From an uncultured Cryomorphaceae bacterium (GTDB taxonomy: Bacteria; Bacteroidota; Bacteroidia; Flavobacteriales; Schleiferiaceae), in NCBI GenBank assembly GCA_937120475.1, contig CAKZJV010000007.1:1-64000 (forward strand): DNA of 64,000 nucleotides, given 5' to 3'. The notes under the pieces were generated by a model. The model had not been told where the DNA came from and did not search any database. It saw only the letters and a list, made by a program, of their open reading frames with translations. Shown here piece by piece: positions 8,869-17,214 of the stretch (position 1 is the first letter of the stretch; each line of letters opens with the position of its first letter). The position numbers and the translations under genes are program-made.

Positions 8869-9675
8869 ATGGTAGGCCAGAAGGAATTAAACCAATGTTT
8901 TGAGGACTGTAAAGACCAGCTTAAATCATATGTTTTACGCATAACTGCCAGCGTACAAGATACCGAAGACATACTGCAAGATACTTATATTAAGGCCCAC
9001 GAGAAGCTGGATACATTCCGAGGGGACTCCTCCCTGAAAACGTGGTTGTTTGCTATTGCCTCCAACCGGGCTCGTGATGTTTTACGGAACCATAAGCGCT
9101 GGCCTGAAAATGTAACCGACATTGCTAAAGAAGCTGCCCTATCCAATCCAGGATTTTTCAAGGAAGCAATGGAGTTACGCCATAACTCCGGGCAGGGTGA
9201 GTTTGAAATAAAAGAGCACATCGCTTTTTGTTTCACCTGCATTTCCAAATCACTGAAGCTGGAAGCTCAACTGGTACTCCTGCTCAAAGAGGTTTACGAT
9301 TTCAAAATGCGTGAAATAGCCATAATTATGGATACGAATGAACCATTGGTTAAATATCACTTACGCGCGGCCCGGGAAAAAATGGTTAAAATATTCGATC
9401 ATCGCTGTTCTCTCATTAGTAAACAAGGAATTTGCCACCAGTGTACTGAGTTGAACGGTATTTTTAATCCTGAACAAAAAGCCGAAGCCGAGTTGGCAAA
9501 AATCGACATGGTGAAAGCTTCTGAAAATAAAGACCGTCAACATTTACTGGATCTTCGCTTACAGGTGGTTCAAAATATAGACCCTTTTAAGTCTGGTGCA
9601 GCTCAATTACAACTTCATCATTTAGAGCATAATAGAAAGGTTATGGAGAGTTTTTTAAAAGAAAATCCCTCCTGA
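8869..9675 (+). CDS. ECF-type sigma-70 family RNA polymerase sigma factor with Cys-containing C-terminal extension
   Basis: About 268 residues from ATG 8869; an in-frame TTG at 8848 is less likely. Region 2 is clear (DTEDILQDTYIKAHEKLDTF, then SSLKTWLFAIASNRARDVLR). Region 4 (~135-180) has a helix-turn-helix ending in VKYHLRAAREKM. After region 4 comes a tail of about 80 residues with C-x7-C-x2-C (CSLISKQGICHQC), which could bind metal or sense redox state; this is inference. No anti-sigma gene is adjacent. Instead a secreted SRPBCC protein follows after 48 bases and a conserved unknown after that, probably one transcript. Confidence 0.88.
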   Translation: MVGQKELNQCFEDCKDQLKSYVLRITASVQDTEDILQDTYIKAHEKLDTFRGDSSLKTWLFAIASNRARDVLRNHKRWPENVTDIAKEAALSNPGFFKEAMELRHNSGQGEFEIKEHIAFCFTCISKSLKLEAQLVLLLKEVYDFKMREIAIIMDTNEPLVKYHLRAAREKMVKIFDHRCSLISKQGICHQCTELNGIFNPEQKAEAELAKIDMVKASENKDRQHLLDLRLQVVQNIDPFKSGAAQLQLHHLEHNRKVMESFLKENPS

Positions 9676-9723
9676 GCCTATCTTTTTTCATCCCGTTAAC
9701 GTCCAAAAATTAAAATCATTCAA

Positions 9724-10233
9724 ATGAGAACCATTTTAACTTTTGTGACCATTATGACTACACTTAGCACTACCGCCCAGCAAACCGGGGCCAGCACGGT
9801 AAAAACCACGTTCAGTCGTGAAACCTCCGTTAGTATTTCTATCCAGGCCGACCCTTCCATAATATGGGCCCTGCTCACCAACGCCAGTGATTTTCCACGT
9901 TGGAACTCTACCATTATTGCGTTGGAAGGAGATATAGCCGAAGGGGAGAAGATTCGTTTAACCTCAACCCTGGACTCAAACCGTACCTTTAAACTCAAGG
10001 TAAAGGAATTGCAGCATGAAAAAAGAATGGTGTGGGGAGACGGTAAAGGGGAACGTGTATATACCCTCGAAGAAAAAACACCCGGTATGGTAACCTTTAC
10101 CATGCGAGAAAAAATTGGCGGACTTATGTTTCCGTTGTACGCCAAATACATTCCCTCTTTTAACAAGAGTTTTGAACAGTTTGCGAGCGATCTTAAAAAG
10201 GAGGCTGAAATTATTCAGAGCGCTAAAAATTAA
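9724..10233 (+). CDS. SRPBCC (START/polyketide-cyclase-like) protein with N-terminal signal-like segment
   Basis: A 169-residue protein. Residues 1-20 resemble a signal peptide (MRTILTFVTIMTTLSTTAQQ). The rest shows the SRPBCC helix-grip pattern: SVSISIQADPSIIWALLTNA, the DFPRWNSTI motif, a central beta-sheet, and a long C-terminal helix (FEQFASDLKKEAE). SRPBCC proteins hold hydrophobic ligands; the ligand here cannot be read. The gene lies 48 bases after the sigma factor and 5 bases before the next gene, suggesting an operon. Confidence 0.8.
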   Translation: MRTILTFVTIMTTLSTTAQQTGASTVKTTFSRETSVSISIQADPSIIWALLTNASDFPRWNSTIIALEGDIAEGEKIRLTSTLDSNRTFKLKVKELQHEKRMVWGDGKGERVYTLEEKTPGMVTFTMREKIGGLMFPLYAKYIPSFNKSFEQFASDLKKEAEIIQSAKN

Positions 10234-10238
10234 ACCCC

Positions 10239-10640
10239 ATGGAAAAAAGAAGAAGAGACAATCCCTGGAAACTGAAAACCCCTCCCGGAACATCAGAATA
10301 TGAAATGTACATGGACGAAAAAGACGGCAAAGAAATTATAGTATGTACGGTGGGGAAGACGGTGTTACATTATGATGCGCGCTGTATAGCGGATTTGCAT
10401 CGAATGCTTAAAGAATATGGTGACTGGATGGAATTGGGCAGCAAAGACGAAAAGCAAACCACCAAAGAAGGTACCGTGGAACACTGGGCCCGTTCACCTG
10501 AAAATCCCATTGGCGGATGGTACGGACTGAAGAAAAATTTCAGAGGACGTTTTGCGATGTACATACCCCCTTTAATGGAGAGATTGGGCCTGGCTGAATT
10601 AGAACATAAGCCCCGTAATAACCGTATGAAGGCTTTGTAG
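10239..10640 (+). CDS. Conserved hypothetical protein of unknown function
   Basis: A 133-residue soluble, basic protein with no signal peptide or membrane segment. The sequence looks highly conserved-type: RDNPWKLKTPPGTSEY, then YDARCIADLHRMLKEYGDWM, then ARSPENPIGGWYGLKKNFRG and a PRNNRM tail. I recognise it as a compact bacterial family without an assigned function. It is last in the apparent sigma factor-SRPBCC-unknown operon, 5 bases after the SRPBCC gene. Confidence 0.8.
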   Translation: MEKRRRDNPWKLKTPPGTSEYEMYMDEKDGKEIIVCTVGKTVLHYDARCIADLHRMLKEYGDWMELGSKDEKQTTKEGTVEHWARSPENPIGGWYGLKKNFRGRFAMYIPPLMERLGLAELEHKPRNNRMKAL

Positions 10641-10666
10641 TAAAAGTAAAATTTGATGAGCCTGCT

Positions 10667-10699
10667 TTTGTAAAGCTTAGATTTTAATTTTTACATTTG
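10667..10699 (+). promoter_or_regulatory. Bacteroidota-type promoter of tRNA-Pro(GGG)
   Basis: TTTG (10667-10670), 21-base spacer, TACATTTG (10692-10699). This matches the primary sigma consensus TTTG-N19-21-TAnnTTTG and sits 14 bases before the mature tRNA. It is the clearest promoter in the window. Confidence 0.8.
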
Positions 10700-10713
10700 C
10701 ACCCCTCAAATTA

Positions 10714-10786
10714 CGGGATGTAGCTCAGTTGGTAGAGTACACGTCTGGGGGGCGTGTGGTCGCTGGTTCAAGTCCAGTCATCCCGA
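10714..10786 (+). tRNA. tRNA-Pro, anticodon GGG
   Basis: Complete cloverleaf. Acceptor CGGGATG/CATCCCG with the C1-G72 pair typical of proline tRNA, D stem GCTC/GAGT, anticodon stem CACGT/GCGTG with loop CTGGGGG (anticodon GGG), T stem GCTGG/CCAGT with TTCAAGT loop, discriminator A. CCA is not encoded. A promoter precedes it and a terminator follows. The 10641-10959 stretch holds only these elements. Confidence 0.95.
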
Positions 10787-10797
10787 CTTAACAACAA

Positions 10798-10833
10798 GAC
10801 GATTCTGCCTTTTGCGGGATCGTCTTTTTTTTT
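10798..10833 (+). terminator. Intrinsic terminator of tRNA-Pro(GGG)
   Basis: GACGAT (10798-10803) pairs with ATCGTC (10819-10824), followed by nine Ts (10825-10833), 11 bases after the tRNA. Confidence 0.85.
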
Positions 10834-10959
10834 GTCCTTTGGTTCAAGGCATTAAAGGTTATTAAAAGTACCAACGGATTTTTGAAGTGATTGAATTTCA
10901 AATCGACTATTTTTTATTTTCGCACATCCAATTCAATCTTAACTAAATTAAAACCGTCC

Positions 10960-11409
10960 GTGAAACCAAACAGCTACCTTAAACCCATAGTATTATCGCT
11001 ATGCTGCATTCTGTTTTTAACCACGTCCTGCAAAAAAGAGGATAAAGAAACCAATTCAAACAGCATAATCGCGTCTATCAATGGTGCCGATTGGAGTTCA
11101 TCCAAAGTTCAGATACTGGAAGTTGAAAACCTCTTTCAAATGACTTCCAACAGCGGCCTGGAAATGCTGCAAATCAATTTTTTCAAGGATGCCGCACCGG
11201 GCAGCTACAGCTTAAAAGATCCGGAGAACTTTGTAGCCTTTCAGTATATGAATGGTTTTGCTAATGTTTACAACAAACCTTTGGACGGTCTTTTTAACCT
11301 GCATCGCAACGATGATTTTCAGCGTTCGGGGTCATTTCTTGCCATACTGGAATCGTTAAAGGACGGAGACACAGTGGTGATTGTTGGTGATTTTCGCTAC
11401 TTTAAATAA
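10960..11409 (+). CDS. Small putative lipoprotein of unknown function
   Basis: I place the start at GTG 10960, giving 149 residues beginning MKPNSYLKPIVLSLCCILFL with lipobox LTTSC (residues ~19-23) and Lys-rich +2 sequence. An in-frame TTG at 10891 would add 23 residues before the signal peptide and is unlikely. The mature part has no recognised domain. It contains one INGADWSSS motif of the kind found in Bacteroidota DUF6252-like lipoproteins, so a small beta-sandwich is possible. It probably sits at the outer or inner membrane. Monocistronic. Confidence 0.7.
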   Translation: MKPNSYLKPIVLSLCCILFLTTSCKKEDKETNSNSIIASINGADWSSSKVQILEVENLFQMTSNSGLEMLQINFFKDAAPGSYSLKDPENFVAFQYMNGFANVYNKPLDGLFNLHRNDDFQRSGSFLAILESLKDGDTVVIVGDFRYFK

Positions 11410-11474
11410 TAGCCCCACAATTAAGTAGAGATTTTATTGTTTTATGCTTCGGCATATTCCGGCTTAGTTTTTTG

Positions 11475-13415
11475 ATGAAACGGAAAGTACTTATACACAA
11501 TTTAACCTTTCTGCTGTCATTTACCCTTTTAGGTATAGGCTTTAACTTTCATGAAACAAGCTTCCTGGAACCGTCCGGTCTCCATTTATGGCGGCAAGCC
11601 GATTGCCTTTCATTTACCCTTAATTACCAGGACGGTAATGCTCTTTGGCAACCCGAATTGCATAACCAACTGGCACAGCAGGGTACCGCAGGATACAGCG
11701 TAGGGGAGTTTCCCATTGTATATTTCTTGGTAGGTAACATCTGGAAACTTACGGGTAAAAAAATATGGATATTCCGGCTGCTTGCCCTGGGAATTTTTTT
11801 CCTGGGCCTTTGGTCCTTGTTCAGAGCATTTTACAAGCTGGGTTTTCATTGGCTCCTCAGCCTGATGGCACCGCTGTTATTACTTGCCTTTCCCTTTTTT
11901 GTGTATTACAGTAATGGCTTTTTACCCAATACCCTAGCCATATCCTTTGTGTTTATGGCTTGGCTGAACATTGTACGATACGGCATTGGCGGAAAGTTCC
12001 ATTGGTTTATAGTGGCCTGTGCCTTGTTTGTTTTAGGCGCACTGTTAAAAGTTACGGCAGCCATTAGCTTTATAGCCTTGATGGCCAGCCTTACTTTTTA
12101 CTTCCTCTTTAAGAAAAGGGAACGGCCAACTTACTTGCAGCCCTTTCTGCGGCCAGGGGTGGTAATAGCCCTGCTGGTAAGTCTGCTCACCATAGGTGCC
12201 TGGTACCTGGCGGCCCGCTACTATAACGATATGAATAAAGGTTACTTTACCTTTAATTACGCCTCTCCGATATGGCAAATGAGTGGTGCTGAGATATACC
12301 ATGTATTACAGGAAATCAGGCAAAAGTGGCTGGCACAAATCATTGCACCTCCTCTAATCGCTTTTCTGTGCCTGTGTTTTATTGCAATTGTGCTGTTCTT
12401 CCGGAAGTTGCCCCTGGCATTAAAGCTTCTTTTGCCTTTCCTGGTATTGGGTGTAGCATCTTACGCTCTGCTTTGGTTCGATTTATTGGAACCACATGAT
12501 TACTACTGGACGGACGGTATGATACTAGCTCCCTTTTTCACCCTGGGGTTCATGTATTTATTGCGGGAAAAGCTTCAAAAACCAATCGCTCAATATCTCA
12601 CTGCCGCCATTTTCCTGCTGGCAGGATTTACGGGTATCAGTTACAGCCTTGAGAGAACCGAAGAACGTTTTTACGGATACTGGCAAAGTCTCGATCATAT
12701 CAGCAGATCATTGGAAGGTATAGATAGCTACCTGGATTCACTCGGAGTTAGCCGCGAAGCCAAAGTAATATCCTATCCCGATCAAAGCTATAACAGCAGT
12801 CTCTATTTTATTGACAGGAGTGGCTGGACGGGTATGAACCACCTTTCGGTAACGGATGAGGTGCTGGATAAAGTGAATAAAGGAGCCCGCTACCTGGTGC
12901 TGAACCTACCGGATGAAGCCCCGGAACCACCGGCTTTTAGAGTTTTGGATAAAAAGCGGATCGGTACCTATAGAAATGTAAGGGTATTTAGAATAAAGCC
13001 CGGCTTCTATTATGATTTTGAAGTGAGCGATGGCCTCCCACGCTGGATGCAATACCATCAAACCGATTCTGTACCTTTTGAAGGTACCTACGCCTTAGCC
13101 TCACGGGGCAAGGAATTCTTAGGGGAAACCTTTTTGCAAAGCCTGAAACCGGGCAGCCGTGTGGAAGCTACGGTTTGGGTAAGATCAGGGTCCAGCAAAG
13201 CGGCCCTGCCGGTTATCCAATCCGTTGAGGAAAAGCTGGCCTATCGCCAAAACTGGACGGATGTAGAACGCAGGGGTGATTGGATACTGATGAAACAGGA
13301 GTTACTTATTAGCCCGGAGATCGCCCGGGAAGGGGTGAAGGTTTTTCTGTGGAACCCCGGCCGCCACCAAAAGGTGGTGTACGATAATTATAAAGTAAAG
13401 GTTTATGAACCCTGA
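11475..13415 (+). CDS. GT-C-type polytopic membrane glycosyltransferase (GT39/ArnT-like)
   Basis: A 646-residue integral membrane protein with about ten hydrophobic helices in residues 1-400. The first periplasmic loop carries HLWRQADCLSF, the WRQAD signature common to Bacteroidota GT-C enzymes, where the acidic residue contacts a lipid-phosphate sugar donor. A further loop has LLEPHDYYW. The C-terminal ~220 residues are soluble and periplasmic. It likely transfers a sugar from polyprenyl phosphate to a surface polymer; donor and acceptor are unknown. ATG 11475 follows an in-frame TTG by 3 bases. No neighbouring polysaccharide genes are present. Confidence 0.85.
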   Translation: MKRKVLIHNLTFLLSFTLLGIGFNFHETSFLEPSGLHLWRQADCLSFTLNYQDGNALWQPELHNQLAQQGTAGYSVGEFPIVYFLVGNIWKLTGKKIWIFRLLALGIFFLGLWSLFRAFYKLGFHWLLSLMAPLLLLAFPFFVYYSNGFLPNTLAISFVFMAWLNIVRYGIGGKFHWFIVACALFVLGALLKVTAAISFIALMASLTFYFLFKKRERPTYLQPFLRPGVVIALLVSLLTIGAWYLAARYYNDMNKGYFTFNYASPIWQMSGAEIYHVLQEIRQKWLAQIIAPPLIAFLCLCFIAIVLFFRKLPLALKLLLPFLVLGVASYALLWFDLLEPHDYYWTDGMILAPFFTLGFMYLLREKLQKPIAQYLTAAIFLLAGFTGISYSLERTEERFYGYWQSLDHISRSLEGIDSYLDSLGVSREAKVISYPDQSYNSSLYFIDRSGWTGMNHLSVTDEVLDKVNKGARYLVLNLPDEAPEPPAFRVLDKKRIGTYRNVRVFRIKPGFYYDFEVSDGLPRWMQYHQTDSVPFEGTYALASRGKEFLGETFLQSLKPGSRVEATVWVRSGSSKAALPVIQSVEEKLAYRQNWTDVERRGDWILMKQELLISPEIAREGVKVFLWNPGRHQKVVYDNYKVKVYEP

Positions 13416-13471
13416 TTTAAGGGCCGGTTTCCATTTCTCAACCCACCTTACCTAATTAAGGAGGGGATACT

Positions 13472-13479
13472 TATATTTG
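13472..13479 (+). promoter_or_regulatory. -7 box TATATTTG before the GldK-like lipoprotein gene
   Basis: Exact TAnnTTTG element 21 bases before the ATG at 13501. No good -33 TTTG is seen upstream; the support is the -7 box alone. Confidence 0.4.
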
Positions 13480-13500
13480 GTGTAACCCTATGTAAACCTT

Positions 13501-14421
13501 ATGACTTTCAACGGCTTGCTTTCAATAAAACATCTCCCGGCAATAACCCTTTTATTGACTCTGGTCGCTTGTAAAACCACACCTTCCATATTAGGAGGTT
13601 CACCTCTTCAAGCTCCTCCCGGAACGGTGGAAATAGCGCCCAACCTGTTTTTCGACCGGACCGAGATCACCAATTTGGATTACCGCGAATTTATGTACTG
13701 GACCAAACAGGTGTACGGGGGAAATTCGGAGGAAGCCCGCAAAGTACAACCTGACACTACGGTTTGGTCGGAATTAGAAGGTCATTTTGAACCTTTTGCC
13801 TCCAGATACTTTACTCACCCCGCCTACAACCATTACCCGGTGGCAGGAGTATCCTATGAGCAAGCCCAGGCTTATTCAGGCTGGCGCTCCGATAGGGTGA
13901 TGCAGATGTACCTGATTGAAAGTGGAAAGATTGAAGCTCACTTCGATAAATCGCCTGAAACCGCTTTTACCATTGAACGCTATTTTACCGGTCAGTACCG
14001 CGATTACAAACCCGATCCTGAGGTAGTGCTTTATCCGCATTACAGTTTGCCGGATGCCGAAACCTACCGGAAAGTAGTGAGTTTTGCCGATTCATTGAAT
14101 ACGGTGAACTATTCGAAATGCCACGAGAAAAATTGTAGTGAAAATCATTTGATAGCATGCGGAGAGGATGGCCCTTCCCAGAATTCATTTTTACCAAAGC
14201 TTACTAATTGTGCCAATTGCAAGGGTATCCTCATCACCCATTTGCAGGACAACGTTCGGGAAATAATGGCTGAACCCCGTATGCTTTTTGGAGGCAGTTA
14301 TGGCAGTTCCTGCTCTACGGAGTCCGTGAAACTTATACAGGTAAGCCCCGATGCCTACACCGGTTTTCGCAATAGGTGCACCTACAAACGTTGGGAAGGC
14401 GGAAGTACTCCTTTCAACTAA
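13501..14421 (+). CDS. GldK/GldJ-like lipoprotein with reduced formylglycine-generating-enzyme (SUMF1) domain
   Basis: A 306-residue lipoprotein with signal peptide and lipobox LVAC (~residues 22-25). The SUMF1-like fold is shown by FDRTEITNLDYREFMYW (~50-66), HYPVAGVSYEQAQAYSGWRS (~117-136), DNVREIMAE with FGGSYGS (~257-276) and the terminal GFRNRC. The usual RLPTEAEWEYAARGG motif is missing and is replaced by a 90-residue insert with a CHEKNC motif. The family includes the T9SS/gliding ring proteins GldK and GldJ, so a role in secretion or gliding is possible, but this is a shorter relative and not a core component. Its stop overlaps the convergent gene by four bases. Confidence 0.8.
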   Translation: MTFNGLLSIKHLPAITLLLTLVACKTTPSILGGSPLQAPPGTVEIAPNLFFDRTEITNLDYREFMYWTKQVYGGNSEEARKVQPDTTVWSELEGHFEPFASRYFTHPAYNHYPVAGVSYEQAQAYSGWRSDRVMQMYLIESGKIEAHFDKSPETAFTIERYFTGQYRDYKPDPEVVLYPHYSLPDAETYRKVVSFADSLNTVNYSKCHEKNCSENHLIACGEDGPSQNSFLPKLTNCANCKGILITHLQDNVREIMAEPRMLFGGSYGSSCSTESVKLIQVSPDAYTGFRNRCTYKRWEGGSTPFN

Positions 14422-15605
14422 ACCTTTTGGAGTGCCCCAATACTGAGCAGGTAGCAAACTATCTGAAATCCATTTACTGAATCTGAAGATGGGAAATCAT
14501 GGACGCGAATGCTTTTTCCTTGATTCCAGTCTTTTAGTATTTGTACCAGCGGTGGACTGGCTGGCCATTTAATGCGATGACCGCGTGCAAAAGCAACTAA
14601 TTCATCACCGTTTACATAATAAGGTATGGGGAAAGGGTCTTTCAGCTTCCAGGCTGTGTCAGGTGATAGGTCCTCTACCGGGTGATCAGCGCGAGAAGGT
14701 GAATAAAATACACCATTGCTCTGCAGTTTCATAATATACTCACGAGCAGCTCTTTGCAAAGGCTCCTGCAGGCTTACCTGAGCTAATAATTTCTCCTGCG
14801 CCAGGGCAGTATCTTCAAAAGGTAGAGGCTGCAAAGGGTGAAAGCCTGTATCTTCCTCCATAAGCTTCTTTACTGCCGCAGCCATTTTTAATTTTATTTG
14901 CTCAGCCGGAGAGTTTAGGAAATCCAGCACCATGCTTATGGAGAAATCACCGGTATGGCCGATGTGATATACATCGGACGGAATGCACATCATATCACCC
15001 GGCTTCAGTTCATGCGGAATAGCCGTATCCATCAATTCCTCCGGAGGGTAGGTATTACTGCCATTGGATATGCGGGTATAGTCTTCCGTTTTCCAGGTGT
15101 AAAAAGTCTTTTCGCCCGGACCGATGTGGAACAGGAAACCTTCTTCACCTGTATTTTCTTTGTGTACCCCAAAAGGAGTGAAGCCGTAATTACCCACAAA
15201 AAAGAGGAGCCCCAGTCCACCGCTGGGCAGGCCCGCTACTTTTAATAGCGGTTGAAGGAAACGGGCCATATACTCCATTAGCTCCGGGCTGTAATTTTGG
15301 ATATCGTTGAGGACAACACCAAACTTTCGGCCTTCAAAAACACGATTTCCCCATTCCTCCAGGCTTTCCTCATCCCGTGGAGGGTTTTTCATAAAAGCTT
15401 GGGTAGCTTCATAATCGCGTTGCTGATCAATAAATACCTTTAAACCAAGGTGCTCCTGGCTTTGACGGGTAAATCCCTGAAATATTTTCTTATAACAATT
15501 ATTGAGAAATGGCAGGTCCTCTTTCGGGATCATAGACTTCTGATGGAGAGGCTTGCGCATATGGTCGGTTTGCACCCAAACCTCGCTCCAGCGGTTGGTT
15601 TGCAT
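14418..15605 (-). CDS. JmjC/cupin-fold protein, possible 2-oxoglutarate oxygenase relative
   Basis: A 395-residue soluble protein from ATG 15605; the TTG 9 bases upstream is less likely. The N-terminal ~250 residues resemble the JmjC/cupin fold of ribosomal oxygenases: FTPFGVHKENTGEEGFLFHI, PHELKPGDMMCIPSDVYHIG and HTGDFSISMVLDF. The candidate metal ligands are His and Glu of HKE and a distal His in YHIGHTG, which is a variant of the HxD...H triad. The C-terminal ~150 residues look helical, like the winged-helix tails of such proteins. Substrate unknown. Its stop overlaps the convergent GldK-like gene (CTAA). Confidence 0.7.
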   Translation of the reverse strand: MQTNRWSEVWVQTDHMRKPLHQKSMIPKEDLPFLNNCYKKIFQGFTRQSQEHLGLKVFIDQQRDYEATQAFMKNPPRDEESLEEWGNRVFEGRKFGVVLNDIQNYSPELMEYMARFLQPLLKVAGLPSGGLGLLFFVGNYGFTPFGVHKENTGEEGFLFHIGPGEKTFYTWKTEDYTRISNGSNTYPPEELMDTAIPHELKPGDMMCIPSDVYHIGHTGDFSISMVLDFLNSPAEQIKLKMAAAVKKLMEEDTGFHPLQPLPFEDTALAQEKLLAQVSLQEPLQRAAREYIMKLQSNGVFYSPSRADHPVEDLSPDTAWKLKDPFPIPYYVNGDELVAFARGHRIKWPASPPLVQILKDWNQGKSIRVHDFPSSDSVNGFQIVCYLLSIGALQKV

Positions 15606-15691
15606 AAGTTTCAATTAATGAGCCTTAAATATAATAGCATGAAACTGGCAAGACATAAAATTTTTCTAAATCGCTGTTTCATTGGGGGAGG

Positions 15692-17137
15692 TCATACCGG
15701 GATAAGATCAGATAGTATGTCCACCGCTTCCTGCGTTTCCTCTTCCGTCATGCTGGCAAAACCCAGGCGGGTATGCGCTTGCCGGTTCAGGGTATAGTTA
15801 TCACCTGCAACAAGGTGCAAACCTTTTTCCAGGGCTTTTTTTCGTAATTCAGGGTAATTGACTTGTGGGTTTACTTTAGCCCAAAAAGCCAGCCCACCGC
15901 TGGGTTTTTTCATTTCAAAGAGCCCCGGAAGTTTAAGGTTTAAAAGATCATAGGCATGATCCCTGCGCAGCTGATAGGCCCTGCGCGCTTTGCGAATAGC
16001 CTTATCTACTATTCCGTTTTTCAGCATCAGCTCAAAGGCTGCCTCCTGTATGGTATCCCCTTGACGGTCGATGAGCTTACGCCACCGGCAGGCATTATCC
16101 ACCACCTTGGGATGGGCTGCCAGGAAACCGATACGCAATGCCGGAGAGAGGCTTTTGGAAAAACCACCGCAATAAATAACCGGAGCATTGGGGTTCAGGC
16201 TGATAATAGGAAGGGTGGGACTCCTATCGTAATGGAAATCAAAGTCATAATCGTCTTCCAAAATCACAAAACCGTATTTTTCCGCTAATGCCAGTAGCTG
16301 CAATCGCCTTTCGGCCGGCACACTTACGGCCGTAGGGTGATGGTGATGAGGCGTAACATACACCATCTTAATGGGTTGGTTTTTTAAGCGATCTTCAAGG
16401 GCATCAACAACTACACCCTGCTCATCCACCGGAAGTGATATAACCTTCATGCCGCAGGTGAGGAAGGTTTCGCGCATAAGATGATAGCCAGGCTCACCCA
16501 TGGCCACTGTATTACCGGGTACGAGTAAGGCTTTTATGGCCAGGTAAAGCCCGTTGGTGGAACCCCGTGTTACGAGCAGTTCACGATGCTCAAAATTAAT
16601 GCTGCGGGTGTTTTGTAGGTATTCCTTAAGGGTATTTACCAAGGGTGCATAACCCGTAAGATCATAGTACAGCAAAAGTTGCTTACTGGTTTTTTCACGG
16701 AGAACCGTGGAATAGGCCCGCGCCAGTTCACGATGGGGCATAAAACGGTGGTCAGGATAACCATCGTTAAAGCTCAGTCGGCTGTAATCCTGCTTCAGCG
16801 GCCGGATGTCAAGATCCGGGATGTCCATTTCGGGGAGAGGGCCACTTAAGGGTGCCATTGGTGATTTAAAGCGATAAACCGGCAGATCCTCGTTCACAAA
16901 AGCACCTCTTTTCTCCTGCTTGCGTATCCAGCCTTCCGCTTCCAGTTCTTCCAGTGAGCGCAGCACGGTTAGGCGGTGTACGCCCAGGTCAAGGGCCATT
17001 TGATTGACAGAAGGTAGCTTTTGCCCACGCGGTAATACACCCTTGGTGATCAGATCAATAATTCCCTGGCTAATCTTCTGATGCAAGGCCAGGTTAGTAG
17101 TGGTAGTATCAATGTACGGCTTGAGAGTTATATCCAT
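15692..17137 (-). CDS. MocR-family regulator (GntR HTH fused to class I aminotransferase)
   Basis: 481 residues. An N-terminal GntR winged helix (~15-80, KLPSVNQMALDLGVHRLTVLRSLEELEAEG) joins a fold-type I PLP aminotransferase domain (~120-481). YVTPHHHHPTAVSV and the PLP-lysine segment IYCGGFSKSLSPALRIGF are clear. MocR proteins sense PLP or PLP adducts and regulate vitamin B6, GABA or related genes. It is divergent from a PPOX flavoprotein gene across a 77-base gap, which is the arrangement expected for a regulator and its target. Confidence 0.92.
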   Translation of the reverse strand: MDITLKPYIDTTTTNLALHQKISQGIIDLITKGVLPRGQKLPSVNQMALDLGVHRLTVLRSLEELEAEGWIRKQEKRGAFVNEDLPVYRFKSPMAPLSGPLPEMDIPDLDIRPLKQDYSRLSFNDGYPDHRFMPHRELARAYSTVLREKTSKQLLLYYDLTGYAPLVNTLKEYLQNTRSINFEHRELLVTRGSTNGLYLAIKALLVPGNTVAMGEPGYHLMRETFLTCGMKVISLPVDEQGVVVDALEDRLKNQPIKMVYVTPHHHHPTAVSVPAERRLQLLALAEKYGFVILEDDYDFDFHYDRSPTLPIISLNPNAPVIYCGGFSKSLSPALRIGFLAAHPKVVDNACRWRKLIDRQGDTIQEAAFELMLKNGIVDKAIRKARRAYQLRRDHAYDLLNLKLPGLFEMKKPSGGLAFWAKVNPQVNYPELRKKALEKGLHLVAGDNYTLNRQAHTRLGFASMTEEETQEAVDILSDLIPV

Positions 17138-17167
17138 CTGGTCTGTTAAAAAAGTTAATTCTGGTAT
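17138..17167. promoter_or_regulatory. Possible MocR direct-repeat operator
   Basis: CTGGTCT (17138-17144) and CTGGTAT (17161-17167) are direct repeats 23 bases apart, start to start, in the MocR/PPOX divergent region. MocR regulators such as GabR and PdxR bind direct repeats. The match is short and partly abuts the MocR start codon, so it is weak. Confidence 0.3.
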
Positions 17168-17214
17168 AAACTAACCGACCTAAAATACTGCAATTTTGAC
17201 TAAAGATTTAAAGA

